Part shown: piece after piece, positions 6,694 to 6,886 of the stretch
Position numbering within the stretch: position 1 is the first letter of the stretch
Layout of the letters: each line of letters opens with the position of its first letter
Origin: Bacteroidota bacterium
GTDB taxonomy: Bacteria > Bacteroidota > Bacteroidia > Flavobacteriales > Crocinitomicaceae
DNA length: 6,886 bases
Direction: 5' to 3'
NCBI GenBank assembly: GCA_029558435.1
Contig: JAKQEZ010000053.1
Location: forward strand, 1-6,886
The notes under the pieces: model-generated
Database searches by the model: none
Told to the model about the DNA's origin: nothing
What the model saw: the letters and a program-made list of their open reading frames with translations, nothing else
Program-made: the position numbers and the translations under genes

Positions 6694-6825
6694 CGCTAAC
6701 GTTTGGCAGATTTGCGATGGGCGGGTTTTTCACCACATATGTTGAGGCGGAGAACTGAACTTTCGGGTACCACTAAACTGTCTGTGGAGCACGAAACCCC
6801 GCCTATTGCAAATGTGCTGTTATAA
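6694..6825 (-). repeat. attC-like site 6 (family III), 3' end of the incomplete right-hand cassette
   Basis: It runs from CGCTAAC (6694-6700) to GTTATAA (6819-6825). The inner arm GGCGGG near 6720 pairs with CCCGCC near 6798, and GGCAGATTTGC faces GCAAATGTGC, as in site 4. The 3' box GTTATAAGCC (6819-6828) should recur in reverse complement at the 5' end of the next cassette, beyond the window. Confidence 0.78.
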
Positions 6826-6846
6826 GCCGTTTTTTCTGCCAATTGG

Positions 6847-6886
6847 TTAATCATATGTCCATTCTGTCAAGGTCAATAAGTTTGAT
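6847..6886 (-). CDS. Possible C-terminal end of the next cassette gene (partial)
   Basis: By analogy with the other units, the gene belonging to attC-like site 6 should end just to its right. Two minus-strand frames run in from the edge and stop close to the site: one reads ...IKLIDLDRMDI and stops at 6853-6851, the other ...SNLLTLTEWTYD and stops at 6849-6847. The third frame stops early. Too little is present to choose between them or to name the product. Confidence 0.35.
   Translation of the reverse strand, partial: SNLLTLTEWTYD

Larger units (their letters stand above)
1..6886 (-). mobile_element. Integron-type gene cassette array (no integrase in window)
   Basis: Five complete units and two partial ones share one plan: a single minus-strand gene followed on its 3' side by a 126-132 bp imperfect palindrome that starts TAAC and ends GTTA (plus-strand reading). 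The bases flanking TAAC/GTTA are complementary between the two ends of each unit but differ between units. This is the expected footprint of cassettes that circularise and insert at an R' (GTTRRRY-like) box. Known integron attC sites have the same order of R''-L''-variable centre-L'-R', similar lengths to the long Vibrio repeats, and the same asymmetry of a few unpaired bases beside R''. No intI gene, attI site or array promoter is visible, so this could be the interior of a sedentary chromosomal integron or an integrase-less attC cluster. The assignment to an integron rather than another tyrosine-recombinase system is inference. Confidence 0.8.

Overview
The window is a stretch of mobile gene cassettes from an AT-rich member of the Bacteroidota. 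The taxonomic clues are a type IX secretion (T9SS) C-terminal sorting domain, a 21-residue leucine-rich-repeat protein of the Bacteroidota type, a DUF1572/DinB-like protein, and genes that start without a clear Shine-Dalgarno sequence. All credible genes lie on the minus strand, one per unit, and every unit is separated by a long imperfect palindrome of 126-132 bp (TAAC to GTTA). I count six palindromes: about 16-151, 885-1016, 2021-2152, 2773-2904, 4851-4988 and 6694-6825.

The palindromes behave like integron attC sites. Each begins with R''-like TAAC, ends with R'-like GTTA, and has complementary inner arms. The variable bases just outside TAAC/GTTA match between the two ends of one unit but differ from unit to unit: GTTATGCCCA, GTTACCTGC, GTTAGCGGT, GTTAGTGGC and GTTAGCGGCA. 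Cassettes that circularise and reinsert at the R' box would leave exactly this pattern. No integrase gene is in the window, so it reads as the interior of a chromosomal integron or an integrase-less attC cluster.

In minus-strand order (right to left) the window holds: the tail of an unknown gene; a secreted LRR protein with a T9SS tail (5004-6584); a reverse transcriptase cassette (RT 2915-4459 with a 5' structured region 4464-4778); a DinB-superfamily DUF1572 protein (2162-2734); a secreted hypothetical protein with YD-like repeats (1051-1977); and a small predicted outer-membrane beta-barrel protein (216-821). The genes are not a metabolic pathway. They are independent accessory cargo, several of it destined for the cell surface.

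The most interesting unit is the reverse transcriptase cassette. The RT has intact catalytic motifs (YSDD, GIPQGSP) but lacks group II intron maturase/endonuclease domains, retron signatures and the DGR motif. It looks like a single-gene antiviral (UG/DRT-type) RT. Directly upstream is a segment of about 315 nt that folds on paper into a closed RNA: an interrupted 19-bp terminal stem, a second 11-bp long-range stem, four local hairpins (two with GAAA tetraloops) and an 8-bp GC-rich candidate pseudoknot. One frame stays open across this whole RNA, which allows a DRT2-like 'endless ORF' hypothesis. I read this cassette as a candidate RT-ncRNA anti-phage system carried as an integron-type cassette in a Bacteroidota genome.
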